In this document: positions 43,680 to 53,263 of the stretch, in pieces
How the letters are laid out: each line of letters starts with the position of its first letter
Numbering within the stretch: position 1 is the first letter of the stretch
Origin: Lachnospira sp. UBA3790
GTDB lineage: Bacteria; Bacillota; Clostridia; Lachnospirales; Lachnospiraceae
Direction: 5' to 3'
NCBI GenBank assembly: GCA_002369135.1
Contig: DFEY01000002.1
Span: 309,840 to 373,839 of the forward strand
DNA: 64,000 bases
The notes under the pieces: model-generated
What the model was told of the DNA's origin: nothing
Seen by the model: the letters and a program-made list of their open reading frames with translations, nothing else
Database searches by the model: none
Translations under genes and position numbers: made by a program

Positions 43680-45102
43680 AGACTTCCACCACCTTTCCTT
43701 CAGAATTGCCATATCCATAACCGTAACCATATGAATGTCTCTTTGAATTTACCCTAAATACTTTATAGTCATTTAGGACGCATCCAACAAATTTAGTTGT
43801 GGAGTCTTCTATCATTGAAATACAATTTACAATATCACTTGTAAAAGAAAAGTCTTGTCTTACTACTAATAGAGCATAATCCACCCTATCCAAAAGTGCC
43901 TCGGCATCTGAAACCAAAGCCATAGGCGGGGTATCTATTATTACATAGTCCGCTAGTTCTTTGCATTTGTTAATAAGATCTAGCATAGCACCTGACTTCA
44001 TATATTCATTAGTCCTAGAATGTCCATGACTAGACATTATTATATCGATATGTACATCTTTTCCTTTATAGAGAGCTTCATCTAAACCTATTTTACCTTG
44101 AAGAAGACTTGCCATATCTGTAATTTGCTTTTTAGGTATATCTAACATTTTATGAACAGCCGGTTTTCTCATATCTGCATCTATCAATATAACTTTTCTT
44201 CCCTCTTTAGCCAAAGATAACGCGATATTCAGAGCTACTGTAGATTTACCTTCGTTCTCGCAAACACTTGTCACCATGAATGCATTTTTTCTTGGATTAC
44301 GTTCCCTTTCATATTCTATTTTCATTCTAATATTATTAACAGATTCAATAAATTTATTAGTAATGATAGGACTCGTAATAAGTAAGGCTTTTACGCTCTG
44401 TACAACCTTTGCTTTTATGGTTCTATTCTTTTTCTCATGATAAATCGTTCCTAATAAGGTTGTATCTAGAGTTTGTTCTACAGCATTCTCTGTCTTGATA
44501 GTCTTTCTGAATATACTAATACCAATCAGAATTAATAGTGTAAGAAATGCACAAATTCCACCAATCTGTAAAGACCTGGTTCTAGGCGTAAAGGCATTGT
44601 CGGGATTCCTAGCAACGGTAGGCGCTCTCAACTGATCAAAAACTGCATTTGTTTTTAAAAACTCAGATAGTTCGTGATAATTATCCATAACAGCACCTAC
44701 TGTTTTGAATGAAATGATAGGGTCAGTAGAGGAAACAGTTAATTTCATCAGGTTTGTACCCTCTATTAATTCAACACTTCTTTCTGAACTAAAATTAGGC
44801 TCAGTATTGCCCAAATCTTCCATCAACTTATGTCTCATAACATCTTGATACAATATACTACTAAAAACTTCTACTACGCTTTCTGCTTCCATTTTGTTTC
44901 CTGCTACGTATCCTGTACTTTGACTAGGATTAACCACATAAATAGCAGAACTAGTATATGAAGGAACGTAGGTCTTTTGCATAATAGTAAATGCTACCAT
45001 TACTCCCAAACTTCCGACAATCAAAACAATCCATAGTCGCTTTATTACATCACGTACTACAGAGTATAAGTCTATATTATTAAAATCAAATAATTTGTTC
45101 AT
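43666..45102 (-). CDS. Wzz-domain tyrosine autokinase (BY-kinase), first of two
   Basis: A 478-residue paralogue. The Wzz domain lies between helices at about 23-40 and 178-197; Walker A is SVCENEGKST (279-288), with A' VILIDADMRKP and B VIIDTPP. The tail is short: YGYGYGYG and two more Tyr. Such kinases control polysaccharide export by cyclic phosphorylation. The gene is between the Ig-like protein and the second kinase, all tightly linked. GGAGG site. No matching CpsB-type phosphatase is found in the window. Confidence 0.92.
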   Translation of the reverse strand: MNKLFDFNNIDLYSVVRDVIKRLWIVLIVGSLGVMVAFTIMQKTYVPSYTSSAIYVVNPSQSTGYVAGNKMEAESVVEVFSSILYQDVMRHKLMEDLGNTEPNFSSERSVELIEGTNLMKLTVSSTDPIISFKTVGAVMDNYHELSEFLKTNAVFDQLRAPTVARNPDNAFTPRTRSLQIGGICAFLTLLILIGISIFRKTIKTENAVEQTLDTTLLGTIYHEKKNRTIKAKVVQSVKALLITSPIITNKFIESVNNIRMKIEYERERNPRKNAFMVTSVCENEGKSTVALNIALSLAKEGRKVILIDADMRKPAVHKMLDIPKKQITDMASLLQGKIGLDEALYKGKDVHIDIIMSSHGHSRTNEYMKSGAMLDLINKCKELADYVIIDTPPMALVSDAEALLDRVDYALLVVRQDFSFTSDIVNCISMIEDSTTKFVGCVLNDYKVFRVNSKRHSYGYGYGYGNSEGKVVEVYEGE

Positions 45103-45104
45103 TC

Positions 45105-45935
45105 CTAGTCCTCCACTACCACAGTAAGATTAGCAAGTGATTCATCTATCTCTCCCTCGTTCATTACATATTCTACATAGTAGCAACCCTTCTTTTTCGT
45201 GTTAACTGTACTATTCATTATTTTAACTCTACTTTTAGACAATTTTTTACCTGTCGAACTTTTGACTGAGTCTATATACTTCCTTTCATCAAAAGATGAA
45301 CCCTTCTTTATATAAACTAAATTATCCTTAAGATTAATGACCGGTGATTTTGTATTAATACTTTTTATTATAACATGTGCCTTAAGTGTAACCGTGTCAC
45401 CTCTACTATTAGTCACCTGAGCCGTTACAGTATTATCTCCAGTAGATGCAGTAGAGAACTCGGCAGAAAGTATTTTAACCTTTCTACTAATATCACCATC
45501 TATACAATCTTCTGCTCCTATTATATCTCTCAAACTTTCTTCACTACCTGTTTCAAGCTGAAGAGGTTTTCTTAATACAAACTTTGGTGGAGTATAATTA
45601 TTATACTTCAACTTTCTAGTAGCCTTCGCCACATTGTGGTCTGAGTCTTCAACAGCATATGTAATATTACATATGTGATTTTTCTTGTCTGTAAAATTAG
45701 AAATAGACTCAATTACTAAGCCCGCCGTCAAATCCCCATCTTTCGCATCAGTAGCTTGAACACTTTTCATTAATTCTCTGTCAGTAGCATCAACATCTAC
45801 TGATATCATTTTAGGGCCAAGTTCTATTTTGGGTGGGTTAGTATCTAATGATCCTTTGAAAGACCACCACTTAAATACAAATAATACTGTTCCTATTAAA
45901 AACGCCACTATCACTATAGGTTTAACAAATCTCAT
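45105..45935 (-). CDS. Membrane-anchored protein with Ig-like (DUF5011-type) domains
   Basis: A 276-residue protein with an N-terminal helix (5-22) and about three extracellular beta-sandwich repeats. NPPKIELGPK...DVDATDRELMKSVQATDAKDGDLTAGL and GAEDCIDGDISRKVKI are typical of DUF5011/HYR Ig-like units, DGD being repeated. Placed just before the kinase genes, it may bind polymer or be part of the export complex. Function is not known. GGAGG site. Confidence 0.65.
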   Translation of the reverse strand: MRFVKPIVIVAFLIGTVLFVFKWWSFKGSLDTNPPKIELGPKMISVDVDATDRELMKSVQATDAKDGDLTAGLVIESISNFTDKKNHICNITYAVEDSDHNVAKATRKLKYNNYTPPKFVLRKPLQLETGSEESLRDIIGAEDCIDGDISRKVKILSAEFSTASTGDNTVTAQVTNSRGDTVTLKAHVIIKSINTKSPVINLKDNLVYIKKGSSFDERKYIDSVKSSTGKKLSKSRVKIMNSTVNTKKKGCYYVEYVMNEGEIDESLANLTVVVED

Positions 45936-45986
45936 CTTTCCTCCACTGTTATCACTGATATTCTATGCAAGTATTTTTTTATTATA

Positions 45987-46544
45987 TCATTTTACTCTTT
46001 TGGCTGGAACTCCTACTATCACACTTCCAGGAATTTCAAAGGATTTTACTACTACTGCTCCTGCTCCAATTACTGTATCATTTGCAATTTTTACATCACC
46101 AATAATTTTCGCTCCAACTCCTATATCTACATTGTCACCGATAATAGGCGCCTCACTATTACTTCCATCATTCCCTATACAGTTATCACCATGTAAAATG
46201 CAATCTTTGCCAATCCTAGCTTCGCCATTTATTACTATACTGCCGGAATGACATATAAATAATCCTTTGTTCACAGAATTATTACATATCTCTATTCCCA
46301 GTTTGTTTCCAATTTTATTTTTCTTCCTCTCAGCAAACAAATACTTAATTTCAAAGTAAACATTTTTACTTTTCTTATTAAAGTAATATTCTGCTCTTCT
46401 CAATGCTTTTAGATACTGGAAGATTGACCATAGCCTGTATTTGGTAAAGCGTTCTTTAATCCTTGCCTTTGAAGACTTTCCTAGATATATATTTTTTTCA
46501 TATTCTATTGTTTCTTTTAATTCTTTTTTCGTTTTTATTTGCAT
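45987..46544 (-). CDS. Serine-acetyltransferase-like hexapeptide acyltransferase
   Basis: A 185-residue enzyme. The C-terminal half (about 95-185) is a left-handed beta-helix with hexad repeats and the GDNVDIGVGAKIIGDVKIANDTVIGAGAVVV stretch, ending VPAKRVK as in CysE and sugar O-acetyltransferases. The N-terminal half is basic and helical. In this locus it probably acetylates a sugar in the repeat unit rather than serine. AAGGA ribosome site. Confidence 0.8.
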   Translation of the reverse strand: MQIKTKKELKETIEYEKNIYLGKSSKARIKERFTKYRLWSIFQYLKALRRAEYYFNKKSKNVYFEIKYLFAERKKNKIGNKLGIEICNNSVNKGLFICHSGSIVINGEARIGKDCILHGDNCIGNDGSNSEAPIIGDNVDIGVGAKIIGDVKIANDTVIGAGAVVVKSFEIPGSVIVGVPAKRVK

Positions 46545-46556
46545 TTTTTATCCTTA

Positions 46557-47507
46557 TTAGTTTTTTGTAATTTTAACATATAAAAGAGGAACGTATTTCA
46601 TGCAGAAAATTTTGAACTTACTTTTTATTCTACTGCTCTTATACTTTTTAGATTCCTCTTTAAATACTGTTCTCCATCTTTTTCTTATATCCTTAGAGTA
46701 ATGTTTCTCATAGAGTTCATAAAGTATTTCATATGAAGCACTAAAAGTTATATGATATAGATCATTATCATTTAAGTGGTTTAGTTGCGAATATTCATCC
46801 GCCAACATTTTTGCTACGTTGTACTTATCGAAGAAATGACCATCGATTTTATTTCTACTTATGGATTCTTCTCTTATATTATAATTGTATAGTGGTTCTG
46901 CTTCATAATAAAAGGCTAACACTTTCTTATAGGCTAATCCATTAAAATAATAATCCTCTCCAAGCGCAATATTATTTTCAAATTTAATCCCATCAATAAT
47001 TTTTCTTTTATAAAGTTTGCTCCAAACGGATGAATAAAATATCTTTTCAAAGTTGATAAATCTTTTTGTCAATTCATTCGTTTTAACTTTGAAGCTATCA
47101 TAGTCATTATATTCCCTTTTCTTATTGCCATCACTCGTAATTGAAAAGCTGTTGCACATAACAATATCTACTCCATAATTATCCATGTCGCGTTCCATCA
47201 ATTCATACATATTATGCTCAATATAATCATCACTATCCACAAAGCCTATCAATTCACCTGTAGAAATACTTAGACCCTTATTCCTTGCAATGGAAACCCC
47301 CTCATTTTTCTTATCAATCAATTTTATTCTGCTATCTTGCTTATGCCATTTTTCACAAATATCTATAGAAGAGTCTGTTGATCCATCATTAATCAATATT
47401 ATTTCTAAATTTGAATATGATTGATTGACAACACTTTCTATACATTTATTTAAGTGTTGCTCTGCATTGTATATTGGAATAATAATACTTATTTTTTTAT
47501 CATTCAT
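46557..47507 (-). CDS. Family 2 glycosyltransferase
   Basis: A 316-residue GT-A enzyme: IIPIYNAEQHLNKCIESVVNQSY, ILINDGSTDSS, RNKGLSISTGELIGFVDSDD hold the nucleotide-sugar and DxD metal sites. The C-terminus is basic and may touch the membrane. It adds one sugar of the exopolysaccharide repeat; the donor is not readable. Neighbour GT2 lies 18 nt upstream. GGAGAG site. Confidence 0.87.
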   Translation of the reverse strand: MNDKKISIIIPIYNAEQHLNKCIESVVNQSYSNLEIILINDGSTDSSIDICEKWHKQDSRIKLIDKKNEGVSIARNKGLSISTGELIGFVDSDDYIEHNMYELMERDMDNYGVDIVMCNSFSITSDGNKKREYNDYDSFKVKTNELTKRFINFEKIFYSSVWSKLYKRKIIDGIKFENNIALGEDYYFNGLAYKKVLAFYYEAEPLYNYNIREESISRNKIDGHFFDKYNVAKMLADEYSQLNHLNDNDLYHITFSASYEILYELYEKHYSKDIRKRWRTVFKEESKKYKSSRIKSKFKIFCMKYVPLLYVKITKN

Positions 47508-47525
47508 TATCTCTCCACAATCAAA

Positions 47526-48518
47526 TTAAATGATACTTCTTCTATCAAATTTTATTTTAGAATACCAAGCGACTATTGAGTAACCAATATAATGTGTCTT
47601 GCGTAGTATTTTTATTCTACCTGTAGATGATAGTTTATATATCCTTTTTGACTTTTCTTTTATATACTTGTCCAATTCTATATATTCTTTTTTAAGCTTG
47701 ATTGGCAATAGGTAAAAAGTACTCAAGTGATACTGTAACAAGGAAACCAAAGCATTTTCTAAATAGTTATTTTTGTATGCCTCGGAAAGAGTTTCTGTAT
47801 TTTGGTATCTAATTATTTCTTTATAATATCTGATTGCGTCCTTATAGTGTCTCTTCAACCCCTCTAAACTCATACTTTGCTCATCTCTTCCTATTCTATA
47901 CATATATATTGGAATATTGAAGTACTTCATAGTATTACATTTAGACAAGCATTTAAGTAAGAATTCTGTATCTGTGTAAAAACAGTTTTCTGTTATTGTT
48001 ATACCTTGATTCTTAATACATGATGTTTTAAATGTAGTATTATAAGCATGTATGCTTTGATTAGTAGGATATTTTTCAAAAGTAAATTGAATATTCTCTT
48101 CACATTCTCCAAATGCTGGATGTATTGTTTCTTTTCCAGTTTCTTCCTCTTTCCATATTCCACTGGTAATAATTAAATCCTCATTTGATTCCTTTAATAT
48201 ATTGATATATTCTTTTAAACATTCTGGGTTATACCAATCATCACCATCCAATAGTTTATAGTATTTCCCAGATGCCATAGGCAAACTAGTATTAATAGTA
48301 GAACCATATCCACCATTCACTTTATCAACTACGATAAATGTGTCAGGATACTTTTCAGCATATCTATGAGCGATTTCAGATGTTCGATCTTTTGAACCAT
48401 CATTAACAATAATCACTTCAACATCACTTCTAACATCATCTGATAGAAACGGTTCTAATGCTTGATCAATAAATTTTTCTATATTATAGCTTGCAACGGA
48501 TACTGTTAATGTCTTCAT
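47526..48518 (-). CDS. Family 2 glycosyltransferase
   Basis: A 330-residue GT-A enzyme with VSVASYNIEKFIDQAL, VIIVNDGSKDRTS and YYKLLDGDDWYNPEC (DxDD metal site). It differs from its neighbour by the longer helical C-terminal part (200-330). Likely adds one sugar to the lipid-linked unit. It directly follows glf, so a galactofuranose donor is possible but unproven. The ribosome site GAGAGG is 13 nt from the ATG. Confidence 0.85.
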   Translation of the reverse strand: MKTLTVSVASYNIEKFIDQALEPFLSDDVRSDVEVIIVNDGSKDRTSEIAHRYAEKYPDTFIVVDKVNGGYGSTINTSLPMASGKYYKLLDGDDWYNPECLKEYINILKESNEDLIITSGIWKEEETGKETIHPAFGECEENIQFTFEKYPTNQSIHAYNTTFKTSCIKNQGITITENCFYTDTEFLLKCLSKCNTMKYFNIPIYMYRIGRDEQSMSLEGLKRHYKDAIRYYKEIIRYQNTETLSEAYKNNYLENALVSLLQYHLSTFYLLPIKLKKEYIELDKYIKEKSKRIYKLSSTGRIKILRKTHYIGYSIVAWYSKIKFDRRSII

Positions 48519-48540
48519 TTTAAATAAGTATTCCTCTCCA

Positions 48541-49656
48541 CTAAAATTCTTTATCTACTAATTCTAATGCTGCAATAATATCTGTCTGCATATCAAAGTA
48601 TCTATACATACCCAAACGTCCACCAAATATTACTTTTCCTTCATCATCTGCTAACTTTCTATATTTTTCATAGAGAGAGTTATTCTTTTCATCATTTATT
48701 GGATAATAAGGATCGTCTCCTCTCTGCCATGTAGCAGGATACTCTCTTGTAATAACAGTATGAGGAATGCTACCCTCTTTTCCTCCCTGACATCCAAACT
48801 CAAAATGTTTGTGCTCTATAATTCTAGTATATGGTATTTCATATTCTGTATAGTTTACTACAGCATTGCCTTGATAGTTTTCGCATTCTAATCTTTCGTG
48901 CTCAAATCTTAAGCTTCTATATTCAAGTTCTCCGTAGTAGTAATCATAGTATTCATCTATCATTCCTGTAAACAAAATCTTCTTAGCACATGACTCAAAT
49001 TCTTCTCTATTCTCAAAGAAATCCGTATTTAATTTAACCTCAATACCATTAAGCATTTTTTCTACTATCTGTGTATATCCGCCAATAGGAATTCCCTGAT
49101 ACTTGTCATTAAAATAGTTATTATCATAAACCATTCTTACCGGCAATCTTTTAATAATGAAACTAGGGAGTTCACTACAAGGTCTACCCCACTGTTTTCC
49201 TGTATATCCTTTTATTAATTTTTCATAAATATCTGTACCCACCATGGAAATGGCTTGTTCTTCCAAGTTTTTAGGCTCAGTTATTCCTGCCTCTTTCACC
49301 TGTTCATCTATTTTTGCTCTGGCCTCTTCAGGTGTTTTTACTCCCCACATCTTATTAAATGTATTCATATTGAAAGGAAGGTTGTATAATTCATCTTTAT
49401 ATATGGCCACGGGGGAGTTTGTAAATCTATTAAACTCTGCAAATTGCTGTATGTATTCCCATACTTTATCACTGTCTGTTCTAAAAATATGTGCTCCATA
49501 TTTATGCACATTTATTCCGTCCTGATTTTCAGTATACATTGTTCCAGCCAAATGATCGCGCTTTTCTATAACCAAGACCGAATGGCCTCTTTTCTTTGCT
49601 TCATAAGCAAAAATACTTCCAAATAATCCTGCTCCTACTACTAAATAATCGTACAT
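48541..49656 (-). CDS. glf: UDP-galactopyranose mutase
   Basis: A 371-residue FAD enzyme. The N-terminal FAD loop is VVGAGLFGSIFAYEAKKRGHSVLVIEKR; NVHKYGAHIFRTD, GYTGKQWG and LPVRMVYDNNYFNDKYQGIPIGGYT are strictly typical of Glf. It converts UDP-galactopyranose to UDP-galactofuranose, so the exopolysaccharide probably contains galactofuranose. AGGAG precedes the start. Confidence 0.96.
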   Translation of the reverse strand: MYDYLVVGAGLFGSIFAYEAKKRGHSVLVIEKRDHLAGTMYTENQDGINVHKYGAHIFRTDSDKVWEYIQQFAEFNRFTNSPVAIYKDELYNLPFNMNTFNKMWGVKTPEEARAKIDEQVKEAGITEPKNLEEQAISMVGTDIYEKLIKGYTGKQWGRPCSELPSFIIKRLPVRMVYDNNYFNDKYQGIPIGGYTQIVEKMLNGIEVKLNTDFFENREEFESCAKKILFTGMIDEYYDYYYGELEYRSLRFEHERLECENYQGNAVVNYTEYEIPYTRIIEHKHFEFGCQGGKEGSIPHTVITREYPATWQRGDDPYYPINDEKNNSLYEKYRKLADDEGKVIFGGRLGMYRYFDMQTDIIAALELVDKEF

Positions 49657-49664
49657 ATTGTCTC

Positions 49665-50759
49665 CTATTTATTATTACTTAATACTTTTCTTATTTTATC
49701 ACTAATTGTATAATAGCACATCGCTAAAAGATAGCACAATGTAAATACAATTATAGGCATAATCCATAATACAACTTTATTACTTATTCCTACTCTATCG
49801 TAAATAACTAGCACAATATCTCTTACAATTATATGCACTATATAAATAAAAAAGCAAAAACTTTCACCTACTTTATTTATAACAGGTATCTTTAGCAAAT
49901 CGGGTTTTTCTATAGCAAAAATAAACAAAGCAACAGAAACTATTACTGTTCCCACAAAAACTTCTAATGGTACGGCTAATCTCTCAGCAAAACTCATGAC
50001 CATTCCTACGATTGCTGCAACAATCAAATGTTTTGGTTTGAATACTTTAATAATTATATCTTGATAATAGTGAATGCAATAACCAATGGTAAAAAATGGC
50101 AATCCCATAAATAACCAGTTTCTAAAATAGTTAATATTTACCTCTTCTGGTATTGTATGATTATACTGAATAAGAGCTCTTGTAAAAATACCAACGAATA
50201 AAATTATAGTGGCAAGTATGTATACAACACGTTTATCCTCTATTTTTGCTATTATAAACCATATCAAATAACAATATAGTAACGCATTTAAAAACCATAG
50301 AATTCCACAGAATGGATTTATATTCAAAACTAGAATATTAAATATATTTAAACTATGAACACTTCTTTCTATGTTGTTTAATATATTTGGTATATGACCA
50401 TTTTTTATAAGTGGCTCTGCTATCCATTGCCATAAAATATAAACCACTGTTGCTATAAGTATCAGTTTGAGTATATGTATTATCTTTTTAATTAACACTT
50501 TTGTGTAATCTGATTTATTTTCTTTATATGTATAATAGCCTGACACCATAAAGAAAATCGGTATTCCGAATCGTGCTATACATGCAATCACTGAGTTAAC
50601 AATTCCTCCAGAATTTGTATGCATCCAAACTATGAAAAAACATGCCAATCCTTTGACACAATCCAATGTGATATTATGTTTTTTAATGTTAAAGGTGTCC
50701 ATTTCCATTCTATATTTTTTATTATTAAGTATTACAGTTTTTAATACATCTATTTTCAC
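49665..50759 (-). CDS. Acyltransferase family 3 membrane protein
   Basis: A 364-residue integral membrane enzyme with about ten helices. LDCVKGLACFFIVWMHTNSG and FGIPIFFMVSGYYTYK are the OafA/WecH family signature, including the conserved His. It would O-acetylate the polymer from the cytosolic acetyl-CoA side. The start is uncertain: a GTG at 50759 has only AGTGAG upstream, and ATGs at 50708 and 50702 lack good sites. Confidence 0.85.
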   Translation of the reverse strand: MKIDVLKTVILNNKKYRMEMDTFNIKKHNITLDCVKGLACFFIVWMHTNSGGIVNSVIACIARFGIPIFFMVSGYYTYKENKSDYTKVLIKKIIHILKLILIATVVYILWQWIAEPLIKNGHIPNILNNIERSVHSLNIFNILVLNINPFCGILWFLNALLYCYLIWFIIAKIEDKRVVYILATIILFVGIFTRALIQYNHTIPEEVNINYFRNWLFMGLPFFTIGYCIHYYQDIIIKVFKPKHLIVAAIVGMVMSFAERLAVPLEVFVGTVIVSVALFIFAIEKPDLLKIPVINKVGESFCFFIYIVHIIVRDIVLVIYDRVGISNKVVLWIMPIIVFTLCYLLAMCYYTISDKIRKVLSNNK

Positions 50760-50772
50760 TAATTAATACTCA

Positions 50773-52344
50773 CTAATTTGATAATTTTACGACGACAGTA
50801 TTTTTACACAGTTTGATATATCCATCTGTAGGATATGTCGGCATTTTTTTAGATAATCTTTTTAATTTACTTATCAGCTTACTATCAGTTAATGGTTCAT
50901 ATTTAATTCCCAATCCATACATAAATGCAGTACTACGGATTGTTGTTTCACCATTTCCCATCTCTCCCCAATTAAATACTGAGTTCCCCATAATAAAGGT
51001 TTTTCGCATTGAATTACTTAATCTTTCCTTATGTTTTCCAATCACAAGAATTTTGTGTTTTTTTAGTTTTAGTCTATTTATTTCATCGTTTATATTATTG
51101 CATATTTCTTTGTCTTGATTATAAACCTCATAATCTGTTGTAAAGCAGTTTACAGTCCTATTAATCTGCACTAGTAAAACACACAAGAGTCCCATAACTA
51201 TAATTCTTCTTACTAATTTAAAATTTAAATTGCACACAATATACCAAACCATAAAACTCAATGATATTGGTAGCGCCATATGAACTCTTATTCCTCCTTC
51301 TCCTGATCCTATTATAAAGAAAAATAACATACATAGAATTAACACTAATGAAAACATAATAACGCTAATCTTCTTTCGATTTTTCTTTATTAATATAATA
51401 TAGAATAAAACTGGTATAATAAGAAAAAGAATCGACGCCGTTCCACTAAAAAAAGTATGCAAACTGCTTATCGTACTTTCTCCCCCATGGGCCTTATTAA
51501 TTAAAATAGGATCTATATATTTTGAAATAATTTTAGAGTTGCCGAATATAAGCATATACGTATAAAGCAACATTTGTTTTATAAAGGATCCAAGGGATTT
51601 ATAGGTCCTCACTTTATCTGTTAGGTAAGAGGAACTATTTTTAAAATACAATAATATCAACAGTTTACTTATAATAAAATATAGTAGTGTCGAGAATCCG
51701 ATAGTAGCAATAATGCTGAGGATTTGCTTTTTTATTGTAATGTTCTTAGTTTCTTCATTATTGTTTATTAAAACAAAGGCGATAATCATTGTTGCACAAA
51801 TCATTAGTAATATTGCTTGATATACGAGTGTCAAAATGGTTGTTATCGCAACTGATGCCACAATTGCATTTATTCTTTTTCTATTCAAACCATAATAAAA
51901 CAACATAACTACCACTGGGACAAACATCAATGCTAAAAAGATTTCGATGTTTTGTAATGTAAAAGAATAGTGTTCAACTATCACACCAGAAGTTAAATAG
52001 AACCCAGAAAACAACATCATTGCAACTTTGTTGTTTTTGTTACTAAAATAATATAGAAAATAACACCATATCATAGTTCCAGCTAACATCAAAAGCAGAG
52101 AAACAATATTTGCAAAGTATATATTAAAATCAAATACATCAAAAACTTTCTTTAGTGCTACTAGCCCTGCCTTGCCCGTTTCTCCCCATGGTTGATATTT
52201 ATGATATCCGTATTTTACATATAGGTCCGTATCTCTACCAATTGACCAATTAAATAGCCTAAACCCAAATGTAATAACCAATATAACAGTATTAAAAAAC
52301 ACTAACTGTTTTTCCTCTTTTATAAAAGCAATAAATTTTCTCAT
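50773..52344 (-). CDS. GT-C type membrane glycosyltransferase (GtrII-like)
   Basis: A 523-residue protein with about 11 helices and a C-terminal soluble part (about 420-523). The beginning FGFRLFNWSIGRDTDLYVKYG, with an Asp after the first helix, resembles GtrII-type glucosyltransferases that use polyprenyl-phosphate sugars outside the membrane. It may modify the polymer with a side sugar. It overlaps the preceding GT2 stop by 4 nt (ATGA). AAGGAAG site. Confidence 0.7.
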   Translation of the reverse strand: MRKFIAFIKEEKQLVFFNTVILVITFGFRLFNWSIGRDTDLYVKYGYHKYQPWGETGKAGLVALKKVFDVFDFNIYFANIVSLLLMLAGTMIWCYFLYYFSNKNNKVAMMLFSGFYLTSGVIVEHYSFTLQNIEIFLALMFVPVVVMLFYYGLNRKRINAIVASVAITTILTLVYQAILLMICATMIIAFVLINNNEETKNITIKKQILSIIATIGFSTLLYFIISKLLILLYFKNSSSYLTDKVRTYKSLGSFIKQMLLYTYMLIFGNSKIISKYIDPILINKAHGGESTISSLHTFFSGTASILFLIIPVLFYIILIKKNRKKISVIMFSLVLILCMLFFFIIGSGEGGIRVHMALPISLSFMVWYIVCNLNFKLVRRIIVMGLLCVLLVQINRTVNCFTTDYEVYNQDKEICNNINDEINRLKLKKHKILVIGKHKERLSNSMRKTFIMGNSVFNWGEMGNGETTIRSTAFMYGLGIKYEPLTDSKLISKLKRLSKKMPTYPTDGYIKLCKNTVVVKLSN

Positions 52345-53249
52345 TTTTCTTCCTTTTGACTGATATAATCTATCTCTGGCTTAAATCGTTTTCCTGCTAA
52401 TACTCCAGATAATAATGTCTTAATTCTTTTAAATTTATAATCTTTACTCTTTCTAAGTATTGTTAAAAAATATCCTCTAACATTTATTCTATACTCTTTT
52501 TTTGCCTTATTCCTTCTTGCTATATAATATTCATTTCTAAAGGCCAACTTATATCTATCAATTCTATCCATAGAATCCACTGCTATGTTTGATCCTTCAT
52601 TTGTTACAGTTTTGTGAATTACTTTGCTATGAGAAACATAATAACAAGGATACTTTTTAGACAACCTATCAGTATATTCTTGATCATCGGACCATATGAA
52701 AAATTCTTTAATAGGAAGCCCCAACTCAAAAACAGCTTCAGCATTTATCAATAACGAAACAAATGAAGCCCTATTAATAGGAACTACTCCTTTTTCAACC
52801 AAATTAACCTTTTCAAAAGTATGCCATGGATCAGTCCTTAAAAGATTCATTTTATTCCAACTATTATCTGTCCACAAAACTGTGCTAGCTAAAAATCCAA
52901 AATCACCATTCAATAATTTATCCGCTTTTACTAACTCCTCTAATGCTGTGGTTTGAGGAATAGTGTCATCGTCCATTATCCAAACTCTTTCATACCCTTT
53001 CTTGCAAGCTTTTTTTATTCCAAACGAAAAACCTCCTGCTCCTCCTAAGTTCTCACCCGTATTATAATATTTTATTTTCTCATAGTTTCTTGCTAAATCA
53101 GAAATATATTCATATGTACCATCAGTACTAGCATTATCAATAATCATTATGTCAAACTGACTAAATGACTGATTTAATAATGCTTCAATATTTTCTCTTA
53201 AAAGTTTTTTCCTATTGTATGTCACAACTATGGCAGTTATATTATTCAT
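52341..53249 (-). CDS. Family 2 glycosyltransferase, galactofuranosyltransferase-like
   Basis: About 302 residues. AIVVTYNRKKLLRENIEALLNQ, IIDNASTDGTYEYI, NLGGAGGFSFGIKKA and WIMDDDTIPQ fit the GlfT-like/rhamnosyl GT2 group, and EFFIWSDDQEYTDRL holds the acidic catalytic residues. Because glf is in the same operon, it is a good candidate galactofuranosyltransferase. The start at 53249 is set by GGAGAG; an ATG 12 nt upstream has no site. Confidence 0.82.
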   Translation of the reverse strand: MNNITAIVVTYNRKKLLRENIEALLNQSFSQFDIMIIDNASTDGTYEYISDLARNYEKIKYYNTGENLGGAGGFSFGIKKACKKGYERVWIMDDDTIPQTTALEELVKADKLLNGDFGFLASTVLWTDNSWNKMNLLRTDPWHTFEKVNLVEKGVVPINRASFVSLLINAEAVFELGLPIKEFFIWSDDQEYTDRLSKKYPCYYVSHSKVIHKTVTNEGSNIAVDSMDRIDRYKLAFRNEYYIARRNKAKKEYRINVRGYFLTILRKSKDYKFKRIKTLLSGVLAGKRFKPEIDYISQKEEK

Positions 53250-53263
53250 TTGTCTCTCCATCT

